From: Gammaproteobacteria bacterium BRH_c0
GTDB lineage: Bacteria; Pseudomonadota; Gammaproteobacteria; Pseudomonadales; Porticoccaceae
Direction of reading: 5' to 3'
Assembly (NCBI GenBank): GCA_000961645.1
Contig: LADM01000129.1
Location: 1-35,346 of the forward strand
Length of the DNA stretch: 35,346 nt
Position 1 is the stretch's first letter, and each line of letters begins with the position of its first letter. This document shows positions 1 through 8,524 of the stretch, in pieces. Below the pieces are notes generated by a model. It saw only the letters and a list, made by a program, of their open reading frames with translations, had not been told where the DNA came from and made no database searches. The translations under genes and the position numbers were made by a program.

Positions 1-51
1 TTGGCGCTTTTTTAGGCACAACGCCGACAATCCAAATAGTGTTAACAGGCC

Positions 52-1467
52 CTAGCTGAGTCCGCGAGCCTGCTGCTCGCGCAGAATCAGCGCCAGGGCA
101 AAACTCACCAGTCTTGACTGCATGCTGTCGGCGCGGCCCGGCAGCATGATGGGCACGCGGGCGCCGAGGACGATACCGGCGCCACCGGCTCCCCCCAGGT
201 GCTCCATCTGCTTGGCCAGCATATTGCCCGCTTCCATATCCGGCACCAGGAGGATATCCGCCTGGCCGGCAACGCTGGAGGGGATATTCTTGATGGTGGC
301 CGAGTCAACGGAAATAGCGTGATCAAACGTCAGGGGGCCGTCCAGCAGCCCTTTGGTGATCTGGCCGCGGTCCGCCATTTTGCACAGGGCGGCGGCATCC
401 AGGGTTGACTGGATATGGGGTTCAATGGTCTCCAGGGCGGAAAGAATGGCCACTTTGGGAGTCTCGATGCCGAGGGAGATGGCAAAGTTGATGGCGTTCT
501 GGACGATATCGCGCTTCTGGTCGAGATTGGGGCGGATATTCACCGAGGTGTCGGTGATCAGCAGCGGTCCGCTATGGCCCGGCACATCAAACACAAAGGC
601 GTGGCTCATCCGGCCGCCAACCTGCAGTCCGGTGCCCTTCCTGACCACTGGAGCCATCAGCTCGCTGATGGTGAGCTTGCCGCGCAGGATGGCGTCCACC
701 TCGGTATTGATGGCCAGATCAACAGCTCTGCCAGCAGCGGCGACCGGGTGCTGGCTGATATTGATGATCTCATAGCCATCCAGGTCGATACCGGCCTCCT
801 CGGCGGCAGCCTGGATCTTGGTCCTGGAGCCGATCAGCAGCGGTCTGATCAGGTTGAGGCGCACAGCTTCGGCAACCGATGCCAGCGATAGCTTGTCCAC
901 CGGATTGACCACGGCAGTAACCAGTGGGCCATGCTCCGCTGCCAGGGTTCTTGCCCGCTCCATATAGGTTTGAAAAAGAGCGTGTTCGCGCACCTGGATG
1001 TCGGGGATCGCCCAGCGCGGGCGCGATATCTTGGTGGTTGGCGCCATCACTTCGGCAACACCGGAGATGGCCTTCTGGTTGCCATCCTTGACCACCAGGC
1101 AGTCCAGGACGATGCGGTGGTGCTCCTCGTGCTTCTCCCGCACCGTCACCGAGACGGTCACATGGTCGCCAACACCAATGGGACGCAGGAATTTCAATGA
1201 CTGGCTCATGTAGATGGCGCCGGGTCCGGGCAGGTCGGTGCCCAGTACACTGGAAATCAGCGAGCCGCCCCACATGCCGTGGGCGATCACCTCCTGAAAG
1301 CGGCTGTCGCGGGCAAACTCCTCATCCACATGAGCCGGGTTGACATCGCCCGACATAATGGCGAACAGCTTGATGTCCCGGTAGGTCAGCTCCTTTTCCA
1401 GGGTGGCGCTGTCACCCACACTGATTTCGTCAAAGGTGCGGTTTTCGATGATATCGGTATTGGTCAT
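52..1467 (-). CDS. Bifunctional enoyl-CoA hydratase / phosphate acetyl(butyryl)transferase
   Basis: The 471-residue protein joins two enzyme domains. Residues about 10-150 form a MaoC/hot-dog (R)-specific hydratase domain with the signature GDVNPAH (D41, H46 as the likely catalytic pair). Residues about 170-471 match the PTA/PTB phosphate acyltransferase fold, with the LRGKLT and LLVPDMEAGN blocks typical of that family. Family knowledge: such fusions hydrate short enoyl-CoAs and exchange acyl-CoA with acyl-phosphate, linking beta-oxidation or PHA-type intermediates to acyl-phosphate. Length is normal for the fused family. The ATG at 1467 is preceded by a purine-rich AAGGACTCGTTC-like stretch read on the minus strand. 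No partner acetate/butyrate kinase is seen in the window. Assignment is confident; the exact acyl substrate is not determined. Confidence 0.9.
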   Translation of the reverse strand: MTNTDIIENRTFDEISVGDSATLEKELTYRDIKLFAIMSGDVNPAHVDEEFARDSRFQEVIAHGMWGGSLISSVLGTDLPGPGAIYMSQSLKFLRPIGVGDHVTVSVTVREKHEEHHRIVLDCLVVKDGNQKAISGVAEVMAPTTKISRPRWAIPDIQVREHALFQTYMERARTLAAEHGPLVTAVVNPVDKLSLASVAEAVRLNLIRPLLIGSRTKIQAAAEEAGIDLDGYEIINISQHPVAAAGRAVDLAINTEVDAILRGKLTISELMAPVVRKGTGLQVGGRMSHAFVFDVPGHSGPLLITDTSVNIRPNLDQKRDIVQNAINFAISLGIETPKVAILSALETIEPHIQSTLDAAALCKMADRGQITKGLLDGPLTFDHAISVDSATIKNIPSSVAGQADILLVPDMEAGNMLAKQMEHLGGAGGAGIVLGARVPIMLPGRADSMQSRLVSFALALILREQQARGLS

Positions 1468-1633
1468 AAGGACTCGTTCAGCTGGTCGTTAGAGGGAGGA
1501 TAGCCCGGGCTTGTGGCTGCGCCGTGACATGACAGGGCCGCAATTTTGCAATTTTTATCTGCATACCGCTACCATAGGCGCCACATCTTTCTGAGCAGGG
1601 TTGGCAAATGGCGGTAAAGCGGGCTGCGCTAGC

Positions 1634-2137
1634 ATGAGAACAGTATGGATAGTGCGCATTGTGATGCTGGCCAGCTGCTGCCTGTGGCTCGCCGCCTGCT
1701 CAACCCAGAGCCCGCAAAAAAGTGCGGGCACCATGGGTGGCGATGAGCATGCAGTCAGATTTGCCCTCTACGATCAGTTTGGTGAATGGCGCGGGGTTCC
1801 CTACCGCATGGGCGGGCTGTCAAAAAGCGGTGTTGACTGTTCCGGCCTTGTCTATCTGACCTTCCGCGATCGCTTCAATGTCCAGCTGCCACGCAGCACC
1901 CGTGACCTGGCGCGGATGGGCTCCAGCGTCAAACCCGGCGACAGGCAAAGCGGCGACCTGGTGCTGTTCAGAATTAACCGCAATCTCAACCACGTGGGCA
2001 TCTACCTGGAGGATGGTCGTTTTATGCACACCTCCAGCAGAAAAGGCGTGATGATCTCCAGCCTCAGCGATCCCTACTGGCAGAAGCGCTACTGGAAAAC
2101 GGTGAGGCCAAGGCAGTCGCTGCTGGCGCAAAGGTAG
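1634..2137 (+). CDS. NlpC/P60-family lipoprotein (probable murein endopeptidase)
   Basis: I prefer the ATG at 1634 over the upstream in-frame ATG at 1601, because it gives a clean lipoprotein signal: a charged N-terminus, a hydrophobic stretch and the lipobox LAAC with lipidated Cys22. The mature part is a compact NlpC/P60 domain: the catalytic Cys69 lies in GVDCSGL, His120 in NHVGIY, and His132 follows in FMHTSS as the third catalytic residue. Family knowledge: these Spr/NlpC-like enzymes cut the D-Glu/meso-DAP link in peptidoglycan stem peptides and sit in the periplasm anchored to the outer membrane. At 167 residues it is a minimal single-domain member. It is transcribed divergently from the hydratase/transferase gene, with about 165 bases between the two start codons. 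Confidence 0.9.
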   Translation: MRTVWIVRIVMLASCCLWLAACSTQSPQKSAGTMGGDEHAVRFALYDQFGEWRGVPYRMGGLSKSGVDCSGLVYLTFRDRFNVQLPRSTRDLARMGSSVKPGDRQSGDLVLFRINRNLNHVGIYLEDGRFMHTSSRKGVMISSLSDPYWQKRYWKTVRPRQSLLAQR

Positions 2138-2205
2138 CTGGCTGCTTGCTGTAACTGTGCCACAGACCCGCAGCAGGCAAGAAGTCAGGGATCACGGAGG
2201 TGAAG

Positions 2206-2721
2206 ATGTCTGCTAGTGAGCCAACCCTCCAGCTGTGGCGGACCCAGGCCCGCTACAATAGCTGGATGAACGATAACCTGTTCGAGAGCTGCGCCAGCCT
2301 CACCGATGAGCAGCGCAAACGCAATCTGGGCGCATTTTTTGCCTCCATCCACGGTACCCTCAACCACCTCCTTCTGGCCGATCGCGTCTGGCTGGGCCGG
2401 ATTCGCGGAGAACCCTTTGCCGTAACATCCCTCGATCAGGAGTTGTATGGCGACTTCGACACACTGCGCCATGAACGACAATTGACAGATGCGTCACTCA
2501 CCCGGCTGGTAGCAGAATTTGGCTGTGACGATCTGGCGCGGGTGGTGAGCTACAGACGGATTTCCGGCGGCGAGGCGAAAGCACTGCCCTTGCCGGTGTT
2601 GATGACCCATCTCTTCAATCACCAGATTCACCACCGTGGCCAGCTGACGACATTGCTCAGCCAGCTGGGTGTCGATTACGGCGCCACTGACCTGATTGCC
2701 ATGCCGGGTGAGTTGCTATGA
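2206..2721 (+). CDS. DinB-family metal-binding four-helix protein
   Basis: The 171-residue protein shows the DinB/YfiT-like histidine pattern: His54 in TLNHLLLADRVW and a C-terminal cluster HLFNHQIHHRGQ (His139 and His143 most likely complete the metal triad). Family knowledge: DinB proteins are divalent-metal four-helix bundles, some of which are thiol transferases (mycothiol- or bacillithiol-dependent), but most are uncharacterised. The ATG at 2206 is favoured over the GTG at 2200 because CGGAGG ends at 2200 and would serve as its ribosome site. The gene ends 5 bases before the end of the convergent dmeF-like gene. The function is not predictable from context. Confidence 0.85.
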   Translation: MSASEPTLQLWRTQARYNSWMNDNLFESCASLTDEQRKRNLGAFFASIHGTLNHLLLADRVWLGRIRGEPFAVTSLDQELYGDFDTLRHERQLTDASLTRLVAEFGCDDLARVVSYRRISGGEAKALPLPVLMTHLFNHQIHHRGQLTTLLSQLGVDYGATDLIAMPGELL

Positions 2722-2726
2722 AAGCC

Positions 2727-3659
2727 TCATTCCGGCCGTTGTATTTCGATGGTGCTGTGGACGATCTCCTCATGTTCCGCCAGCCGCTCGCGCACCTGTG
2801 AAGGTGTCAGGGTTTCATCGCGGGTGAAGAGGGTGAGGATACAGTAGTAACTGCGCCGCCCGGCGCGCCACACATGCAGGTCGGTGATGTAGGTATCCGC
2901 GGCCAGAGAGCCGTTTTCCACTACTTCGCGGATCTCCTGCACCACAGGATGATCCATCTCCCGGTCGAGCAGCACTCGGGCCGTGTCGCGCAACAGGTTC
3001 TTCGCCCACAGGGCAATCAGTATGCTGCCGATAATCCCCATCAGCGGGTCGAGCCAGCCCCAGCCGTACAACCAGCCGCCTGCCAGGGCGACAATGGCGA
3101 GCAGGGAGGTGGCGGCATCGGCCAATACATGGATGTAGGCGGATTTCAGGTTCAGGTCCTGGTGCTGATGGCCGTGATCGCCGTGGTGATCCTGGTCATG
3201 GCTGTGCGCCGTAGACAGCACCAGGGCGCAGACTACATTCACCGCAAGCCCCAGGGTGGCAACTGCCATGGCTTCGGGGTAGCGGATGTCACCGGGGTGT
3301 ATCAGCCGCTCCACCGACGCCACCACCATCAGCGCCGCAATACAGAGCAGGAATACGGCGCTGGCAAAACCGCCCAGCACCTCTATCTTCCAGGTGCCGA
3401 AGGCAAAGCGCGGGTCGTGGGCATAGCGTCGCGCCGCCGCGTAGGCAAAGGTGCTGAGGCCAATGGCCACAGCGTGGGAACTCATGTGCCAGCCATCCGC
3501 CAGCAAGGCCATGGAGTTGTACCACCAGCCAGCGCTGATCTCCACCACCATGGCGACAAGGGTGATCCAGACCACGGTGCGGGTGCCCCGTTCCGCCGCC
3601 AGGTTACCCTGGTCAAAGAGGTGGATATGGGTGGATGAGCCGGGGTTTTGCCCTGTCAT
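2727..3659 (-). CDS. dmeF: Cation diffusion facilitator, DmeF-type Co/Ni (divalent metal) efflux protein
   Basis: The 310-residue protein has six predicted membrane segments and a cytoplasmic C-terminal domain. TM2 carries ADGWHMSSH (D55, H58, H62) and TM5 carries HVLAD (H177, D181), the metal-site pattern of the DmeF subgroup. A His-rich loop, HSHDQDHHGDHGHQH, spans residues 152-166. Family knowledge: DmeF exports cobalt and nickel (and weakly other divalent ions) from the cytoplasm using proton exchange. The usual repressor gene dmeR, of the CsoR/RcnR family, is not next to it. The next gene upstream on the same strand is the manganese exporter, 110 bases away, so the two could be co-transcribed. 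The CDF family call is firm; the metal is inferred from the subgroup motif. Confidence 0.85.
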   Translation of the reverse strand: MTGQNPGSSTHIHLFDQGNLAAERGTRTVVWITLVAMVVEISAGWWYNSMALLADGWHMSSHAVAIGLSTFAYAAARRYAHDPRFAFGTWKIEVLGGFASAVFLLCIAALMVVASVERLIHPGDIRYPEAMAVATLGLAVNVVCALVLSTAHSHDQDHHGDHGHQHQDLNLKSAYIHVLADAATSLLAIVALAGGWLYGWGWLDPLMGIIGSILIALWAKNLLRDTARVLLDREMDHPVVQEIREVVENGSLAADTYITDLHVWRAGRRSYYCILTLFTRDETLTPSQVRERLAEHEEIVHSTIEIQRPE

Positions 3660-3769
3660 GAGATGCCTTCCTCGCTTTCAATAAGGTGATGTTAATGCCG
3701 TCTGGTAATGGCATTTTGTGACCTGGTGAGTTGCGGTGGATACAACGTCTGACCGGCACATCCCGATGC

Positions 3770-4345
3770 TCAGAATCCAAAGGATTCGCCAGCGCCCAGC
3801 AGGGTGGCAATCCCCAGTACGGCAAACATTGCTGCGGCGAGGCCGTGTACCAGTCGTACCGGCATCCGCTGGGCAATCCTGTCGCCAAAAAGCACGGCGG
3901 GGACATTGGCGATCATCATGCCCAGGGTTGTGCCTGCCACCACCGCCACAAGGGCATTGTACTGGGCGGCCAGCGCCACCGTAGCCACCTGGGTTTTATC
4001 GCCCATTTCCGCCAGGAAAAAAGCCACCAGGGTGGTGCCAAACACCCCGAAGTGGGTAAGCCTGGCATCGTCTTCGTCGAACTTGTCGGGAATCAGTGTC
4101 CACACAGCCATGGCGATAAAGGATATGCCCAATACCCAGCGCAGGCTTTGTGGCGTAAACAGGGCGGTGAGCCAGGTGCCGAGGAGTCCGGCAAAGGCGT
4201 GATTGGCAATGGTAGCAATGAGGATGCCGAGCACGATGGGCAGGGGTTTGCGAAAGCGGGCAGCGAGGATAAAGGCCAGTAACTGGGTTTTGTCGCCGAT
4301 TTCAGCCAGTGCGACGATGCCAGTGGAGATCAGAAATGCATTCAT
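3770..4345 (-). CDS. mneA: TMEM165/GDT1-family manganese exporter (MneA-like)
   Basis: The 191-residue membrane protein contains the two hallmark repeats of the UPF0016/GDT1 family: AEIGDKTQ (E15, D18) near the N-terminus and AEMGDKTQ (E113, D116) in the second half. Each heads a three-helix bundle, so the protein is an internal inverted duplication. Family knowledge: bacterial members export Mn2+, and the eukaryotic homologues move Mn2+/Ca2+ against protons. The job is supported independently by the manganese riboswitch directly upstream (about 4405-4545). The ribosome site is weak (GGGAATTAACC before ATG), in keeping with translational control by the leader. It lies downstream of the P-type ATPase gene on the same strand. 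Confidence 0.92.
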   Translation of the reverse strand: MNAFLISTGIVALAEIGDKTQLLAFILAARFRKPLPIVLGILIATIANHAFAGLLGTWLTALFTPQSLRWVLGISFIAMAVWTLIPDKFDEDDARLTHFGVFGTTLVAFFLAEMGDKTQVATVALAAQYNALVAVVAGTTLGMMIANVPAVLFGDRIAQRMPVRLVHGLAAAMFAVLGIATLLGAGESFGF

Positions 4346-4404
4346 GGTTAATTCCCGGCCGGATCAGGACAAATGACCACACAGCCTCTCCGGCCGTACG
4401 GAAG

Positions 4405-4545
4405 GCGGTGTGGTCAAAGGTCTTGCCAGGCGTGGAGCTGCTTGCACCATGGTTTGAATCCGGAATTTTCACCAGGCTAAACCAAGTATGTTGACGCAAG
4501 CCCCATCTCCCTCAACCGGGGTGGGCGGCTACTCCCCTAAGACGC
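4405..4545 (-). promoter_or_regulatory. yybP-ykoY manganese riboswitch aptamer
   Basis: Read on the minus strand, the leader of the manganese exporter contains the class hallmarks in order: GGGGAGTAGCCGCC near 4538, GTCAACATACTTGG near 4494-4481, and GGCAAGACCTTTG near 4428-4415. Family knowledge: these segments form the two docked arms that bind Mn2+. Following the aptamer, GACCACAC (about 4419-4412) can pair with GTGTGGTC (about 4382-4375). This is a hairpin whose formation competes with closing of the basal stem and which lies just before the weak ribosome site. No clear U-run follows, so control of translation is more likely than of termination. The pairing with mneA is the classic genomic arrangement. 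Confidence 0.9.
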
Positions 4546-4616
4546 GGGCATGGTAGCGAAAGTGGCAGCGGCTGTCGATTGCCGGCTCTCGATTGCCAGA
4601 TTGGTCGGGGTCATTG

Positions 4617-7301
4617 TCAGTGCTTATGCCGGTGCTGTTGCCACACTTTATCCATTTCCACCAGGACAGCGCTGAACAGGGCAAAACTGCAAATGATGGC
4701 CCACATCTGCCAGGGGATGGGCGCTGTGCCAAATACCCGGTTGAAGGGAGGCCAGTAGGTAAAGGCCATTTGCAGGAGCAGCATCGCGCTGCTGCCGTAC
4801 CACACCCAGGGATTGGATAAGGGCGGCAGTTGCCACAGGTAATGGCGCAATGACCGGCAATTGAAAAGGTACAGTATTTCCACCATCACAAAGACATTGG
4901 CGGCTACCGTGCGTGCGGCGTCAATGGTCAACCCCTGGTGCAGGCTGTATTCAAACAGGCTAAAGGCGCCGGTCAGCATGAGGAGTGCAACCAGCAGTAC
5001 CTGGCGCATGATCTGGCGGTCGAGTATGGGCATCGCAGGGGGGCGTGGCGGCCGCGCCATGATGTCATTTTCCGCAGGTTCAAAGGCCAGCATCAGGCCA
5101 AGCAGAACCGCGGTGGTCATGTTGATCCAGAGAATTTGCAGCGGCGCGATGGGAAGGGGGGTGCCCAGCAATACGGCGGTGAGTATCACCAACCCCTCGG
5201 CGGCATTGGTGGGAATAGTCCAGGTAATGAATTTGATCAGGTTGTCGTAAATGCCGCGGCCTTCTTCCACGGCGGCCTCGATAGCGGCGAAGTTGTCATC
5301 GGTGAGCACCATGTCGGCAGATTCCTTGGCCACTTCGGTGCCGCCCAGCCCCATGGCAATGCCAATATCCGCCTGTTTCAACGCCGGAGCATCGTTGACC
5401 CCGTCCCCGGTCATGGCCACCACATCGCCATTTGCCTGCAGGGCCTTGACCAGACGCAGTTTCTGTTCGGGTTCCACCCGGGCAAATATGTCCACCTCGC
5501 GCACAGCGCAACCCAGGGCCTCATCGTCCAGTGCCGCCAGCTGCCGGCCACTGATAGCCTTTGCATCAGCGCCAGCAATCCCCAGCTGGCGGGCAATGGC
5601 AATGGCCGTGCCGGAGTGATCGCCGGTGATCATCTTGACCCGGATGCCGGCGGCGTCACAGGCCTGTACTGCAACGATGGCCTGGGCGCGGGGCGGATCG
5701 ATCATCCCTGTCAGGCCGAGGAAAACCAACCCGCTGGCGACATCCTGGTGTTTCAATTCCAGGCCTGGAGCCAAACGGGAATGGGCGAGGGCAAGAACCC
5801 GCAGGCCGCTGGCGGACATGGCCTGGGCAGCAGCTTCGATGGCGCCAGTGTCGAGAGCGGTTTCATGTCCCTGCCGGTCAAGCATGGAGACACAGGCGGG
5901 CAGCAGTTTTTCCAGGGCACCCTTGATGTAGACAATGCGAGCACCCTCAATTTCGTGGAGCGTGGCCATATACTGGCGGGACGAATCGAAAGGCAGCTCA
6001 TCGAGGCGAGGGAAAACCCGGTTCAGGGTGGATTCGTTGAGATCACCCTTGCGAGCGGCCACCAGCAGGGCGGCCTCTGTGGGATCGCCGGAGACCAGCC
6101 ACTGGTTGTCATCCTGGCGCAATCCTGCATCGTTGCAGAGCACTCCCGCCAGCAGGGTTTCCCTGAGGGCGCCGTCGGGATTGGCGGTGGTGCTGTCCAG
6201 TTGAATGCTGCCTGAGGGGTTGTAGCCATCGCCGCTGACGCGAAAGTGGTCGCCCCCGGTGTGGATTTCCCGAACGGTCATGGCGTTTTCGGTAAGGGTG
6301 CCGGTCTTGTCGGAACAGATCACCGTAGTGCTGCCCAGGGTTTCCACAGCTGGCAGCTTGCGGATAATGGCCCGCCGCTTTGCCATGCGCGCCACACCCA
6401 TTGCCAGTGTCACCGTGACCACTGCGGGCAAACCCTCCGGGATGGCTCCCACTGCAAGTGCCACCGCCGCCATAAACATGTTGAAAGGGCTTTCGCCGCG
6501 CAACAGGCCCACTACAAAGGTCAGTGCGGCAAGAGCCAGAATGGCGACCAGCAGGCGGCTGGCAAAGTCATTGATTTTGCGCGTCAGAGGCGTGGCGAGC
6601 TGGTCGCTCTGGGCTATCAAGCGATAGATGTTGCCCGCTTCAGTAGCGTCGCCAGTGGCCACTACCAGCCCGGCGCCCTGGCCGGCCACCACGAGGGTGC
6701 CGGTATAAGCCATATTGCGGCGCTCTGCCAGGGGTGTTTCCCTGGCCAGGCAGCGGGGATCCTTGGCTACTGGCAGGGATTCGCCGGTGAGGGCTGCTTC
6801 CGCTGCCCGCAGCTCCTTGCTGGCGACGAGGCGCAGATCTGCGGGCACCTTGTCCCCGCTGGCGAGGTGTACCACATCCCCCGGCACCAGCTGACTGGCA
6901 TCGATGCGGCGCTTTTCGCCATTGCGCAGCACCGTGGTTTCGGTGGCAATGGCCCGCGCCAGGGAGGCCAGAGCGGCCTCTGCCTTGCCCTCCTGTGCAA
7001 AACCAATGGCAGCGTTGATGACTACCACGCCAAAGATCACCCCGGAATCCAGCCACTCGCCGAGAAAGGCTGTGATGGCCCCGGCTCCTATCAGCACCAG
7101 CACCAGGGGTTGGCTGAACTGGGCTGCAAAACGCAGCAGGGGGCCGCGCCCGGGGCTGGCGCTGGGTTTATTGGGTCCGTAACTGTTGAGGCGTTCCAGA
7201 GCCTGGGCGTCAGTTAGCCCCTGACGCGGGTCGCTGCCGAGATTGTCAGCAACTTCAAAGTGTTCGCTGGCGTGCCAGTCGTGTTTTTGCAATCTAGTCA
7301 T
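4617..7301 (-). CDS. P2-type cation-transporting ATPase (Ca2+/Mn2+-like)
   Basis: The 894-residue protein is a complete P-type ATPase: an N-terminal cation-ATPase domain (about 8-75), the actuator motif LTGES, TM4 with AIPEGLPAVV, the phosphorylation site DKTGTLT at Asp331, the hinge MTGDGVNDAPALK, and a C-terminal four-helix segment ending near residue 880. The PEGLP element places it with P2A/PMR1-like pumps rather than heavy-metal CPx pumps, since no N-terminal metal-binding domain or CPC motif is present. TM6 reads WINMTTAVLLG, without the Asp of the NxxTDG motif in SERCA/PMR1, so calcium specificity is uncertain. Its position upstream of the riboswitch-controlled manganese exporter, on the same strand, suggests a divalent-metal or manganese role, but the gene itself lies outside riboswitch control. 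Confidence 0.88.
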   Translation of the reverse strand: MTRLQKHDWHASEHFEVADNLGSDPRQGLTDAQALERLNSYGPNKPSASPGRGPLLRFAAQFSQPLVLVLIGAGAITAFLGEWLDSGVIFGVVVINAAIGFAQEGKAEAALASLARAIATETTVLRNGEKRRIDASQLVPGDVVHLASGDKVPADLRLVASKELRAAEAALTGESLPVAKDPRCLARETPLAERRNMAYTGTLVVAGQGAGLVVATGDATEAGNIYRLIAQSDQLATPLTRKINDFASRLLVAILALAALTFVVGLLRGESPFNMFMAAVALAVGAIPEGLPAVVTVTLAMGVARMAKRRAIIRKLPAVETLGSTTVICSDKTGTLTENAMTVREIHTGGDHFRVSGDGYNPSGSIQLDSTTANPDGALRETLLAGVLCNDAGLRQDDNQWLVSGDPTEAALLVAARKGDLNESTLNRVFPRLDELPFDSSRQYMATLHEIEGARIVYIKGALEKLLPACVSMLDRQGHETALDTGAIEAAAQAMSASGLRVLALAHSRLAPGLELKHQDVASGLVFLGLTGMIDPPRAQAIVAVQACDAAGIRVKMITGDHSGTAIAIARQLGIAGADAKAISGRQLAALDDEALGCAVREVDIFARVEPEQKLRLVKALQANGDVVAMTGDGVNDAPALKQADIGIAMGLGGTEVAKESADMVLTDDNFAAIEAAVEEGRGIYDNLIKFITWTIPTNAAEGLVILTAVLLGTPLPIAPLQILWINMTTAVLLGLMLAFEPAENDIMARPPRPPAMPILDRQIMRQVLLVALLMLTGAFSLFEYSLHQGLTIDAARTVAANVFVMVEILYLFNCRSLRHYLWQLPPLSNPWVWYGSSAMLLLQMAFTYWPPFNRVFGTAPIPWQMWAIICSFALFSAVLVEMDKVWQQHRHKH

Positions 7302-7575
7302 GGGACTTGGTCTGGTGTCCGGATTTGAGGCGTTGTCAGCATTGCTGGCATAAGATCGCGTGCTGGAAACTGATCGGGAGACAGCCCGGTCGTGGACTTT
7401 GCCATAAGCCGGGGCTATGCTAAGACACTTGTATGAAAGTGCCTTGGCGTCAGTTAAGCTGAAGCCCGAAAGCCAGCCTTACAACTATAAAATCATCGTA
7501 CCTGTTCCCGACCCATTCAGCCGTTGTTACAGATCAACCTGAAATCACTTACTAACAAACTATAAGGAGTTTTGC

Positions 7576-8385
7576 ATGGATCTTGGTATTGCAGGAAAAG
7601 TTGCCGTTGTCACAGGCGGATCACACGGCATTGGCCGCGCCATCTCCGAAGAGCTGGGGCGCAATGGCTGCCGTGTAGTGGTGGTTGCCCGTGGCCAGGC
7701 CCAGCTGGATGACACTGTGCGGGCCATCGAAGCGGAGGGTGGTGAAGCGATGGCTGTGTCTGCTGACCTGCTGGACTTTGCCAGTTATCCGCGCATCGTA
7801 GCCGAGGCTAGCGCAAAATTCGGTACCCCAGATATCGCCATTTATTCTCCGGTTGCGCCACCGCCAGGATCCTTTGATGATTTCACAGATGAGGATTTCG
7901 ACAAGTCCTACAGCTCTGTGGTGAAGGGTTTTGCCCATTTTGCCCGGGCCATGGCGCCGGGCATGAAAGACAAGCGCTGGGGCCGCATCATCACCATCGG
8001 CTCCGGCTGTGCAAAGGTGCCCGCCCGCTATTCATCCCTGCATTTTCACTATGCCCTGGCCAATACCAACCGCCCCGCCGCGCTGGGCCTCAGCCGCACC
8101 CTCGCGGATGAACTGGGTCCATTTGGCATTACCGTTAACACCATTCCGCCGGGCTTTATCGATACCGGCGAAAACTACGCGGCGTTCTTCCAGGCCTGCG
8201 CCGATGAAGTGGGACAAAATTACGAAGAATTTATGGCCAATGAACTCAAGCGCATTCCTCTCAACCGCTTCGGTACACCGGACGAGATTTCCGGTTTGGC
8301 GGCATTTTTGTGCTCGCGCCAGGCAGGCTATATCACCGGCCAGTACATCGTGGTGGACGGCGGACATATGGAAACCTATTGGTAA
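7576..8385 (+). CDS. SDR-family oxidoreductase-like protein, atypical active site (copy 1)
   Basis: The 269-residue Rossmann protein has the dinucleotide-binding motif TGGSHGIG (residues 13-20) and overall FabG-like architecture. The catalytic region is unusual: Ser143 (TIGSG) is present, but the YxxxK motif reads Y159-A-L-A-N163, with the usual lysine replaced by Asn and the helix continuing [11 protein letters not shown]. The NNAG motif is also absent (IAIYSPVAPP). Family knowledge: a set of BKR-like SDRs departs from the catalytic tetrad in this way. The ribosome site is AAGGAG, 7 bases before the ATG. It is followed by a close paralogue and an acyl-CoA dehydrogenase gene, which suggests a CoA-thioester or lipid pathway. 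The reaction is not predictable. Confidence 0.88.
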   Translation: MDLGIAGKVAVVTGGSHGIGRAISEELGRNGCRVVVVARGQAQLDDTVRAIEAEGGEAMAVSADLLDFASYPRIVAEASAKFGTPDIAIYSPVAPPPGSFDDFTDEDFDKSYSSVVKGFAHFARAMAPGMKDKRWGRIITIGSGCAKVPARYSSLHFHYALANTNRPAALGLSRTLADELGPFGITVNTIPPGFIDTGENYAAFFQACADEVGQNYEEFMANELKRIPLNRFGTPDEISGLAAFLCSRQAGYITGQYIVVDGGHMETYW

Positions 8386-8389
8386 GCCG

Positions 8390-8499
8390 TTGCACGCTTC
8401 ACGTAACAAGTTTCACGTGGGCAGCCGCCCCGGAGACAGCCTCAGTGCAGGCTTTTACGAGAAACGTGAAACGTGATACGTGATACGTGTTACGTGCAA
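8390..8499 (+). repeat. Imperfect inverted repeat built of CACGT/ACGTG units between the SDR genes
   Basis: The left arm begins TTGCACG and contains TTCACGTAACA and GTTTCACGT (8390-8418). The right arm (about 8459-8499) is a run of GAAACGTG, ATACGTG and TTACGTGCAA units. Their reverse complements match the left arm, so the 110-base segment can fold into a long imperfect hairpin. It fills the gap between the two paralogous SDR genes, leaving only the ribosome site GAGGA before the second. It could be a palindromic intergenic repeat of the REP/MITE kind or a transcript-stabilising structure. Confidence 0.6.
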
Positions 8500-8524
8500 C
8501 TCGTCAAATAATGAGGAAGAAATA

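Noticed and set aside
1..51. Possible terminator at the window start (GGCGCTTTTTTAGG)
   Set aside because: A T-run follows half of a possible stem, but the other arm is outside the window, so it cannot be judged.
4938..6215. Plus-strand open frame of 425 codons opposite the P-type ATPase
   Set aside because: Antisense shadow of a clearly conserved ATPase frame; the translation has no family features.
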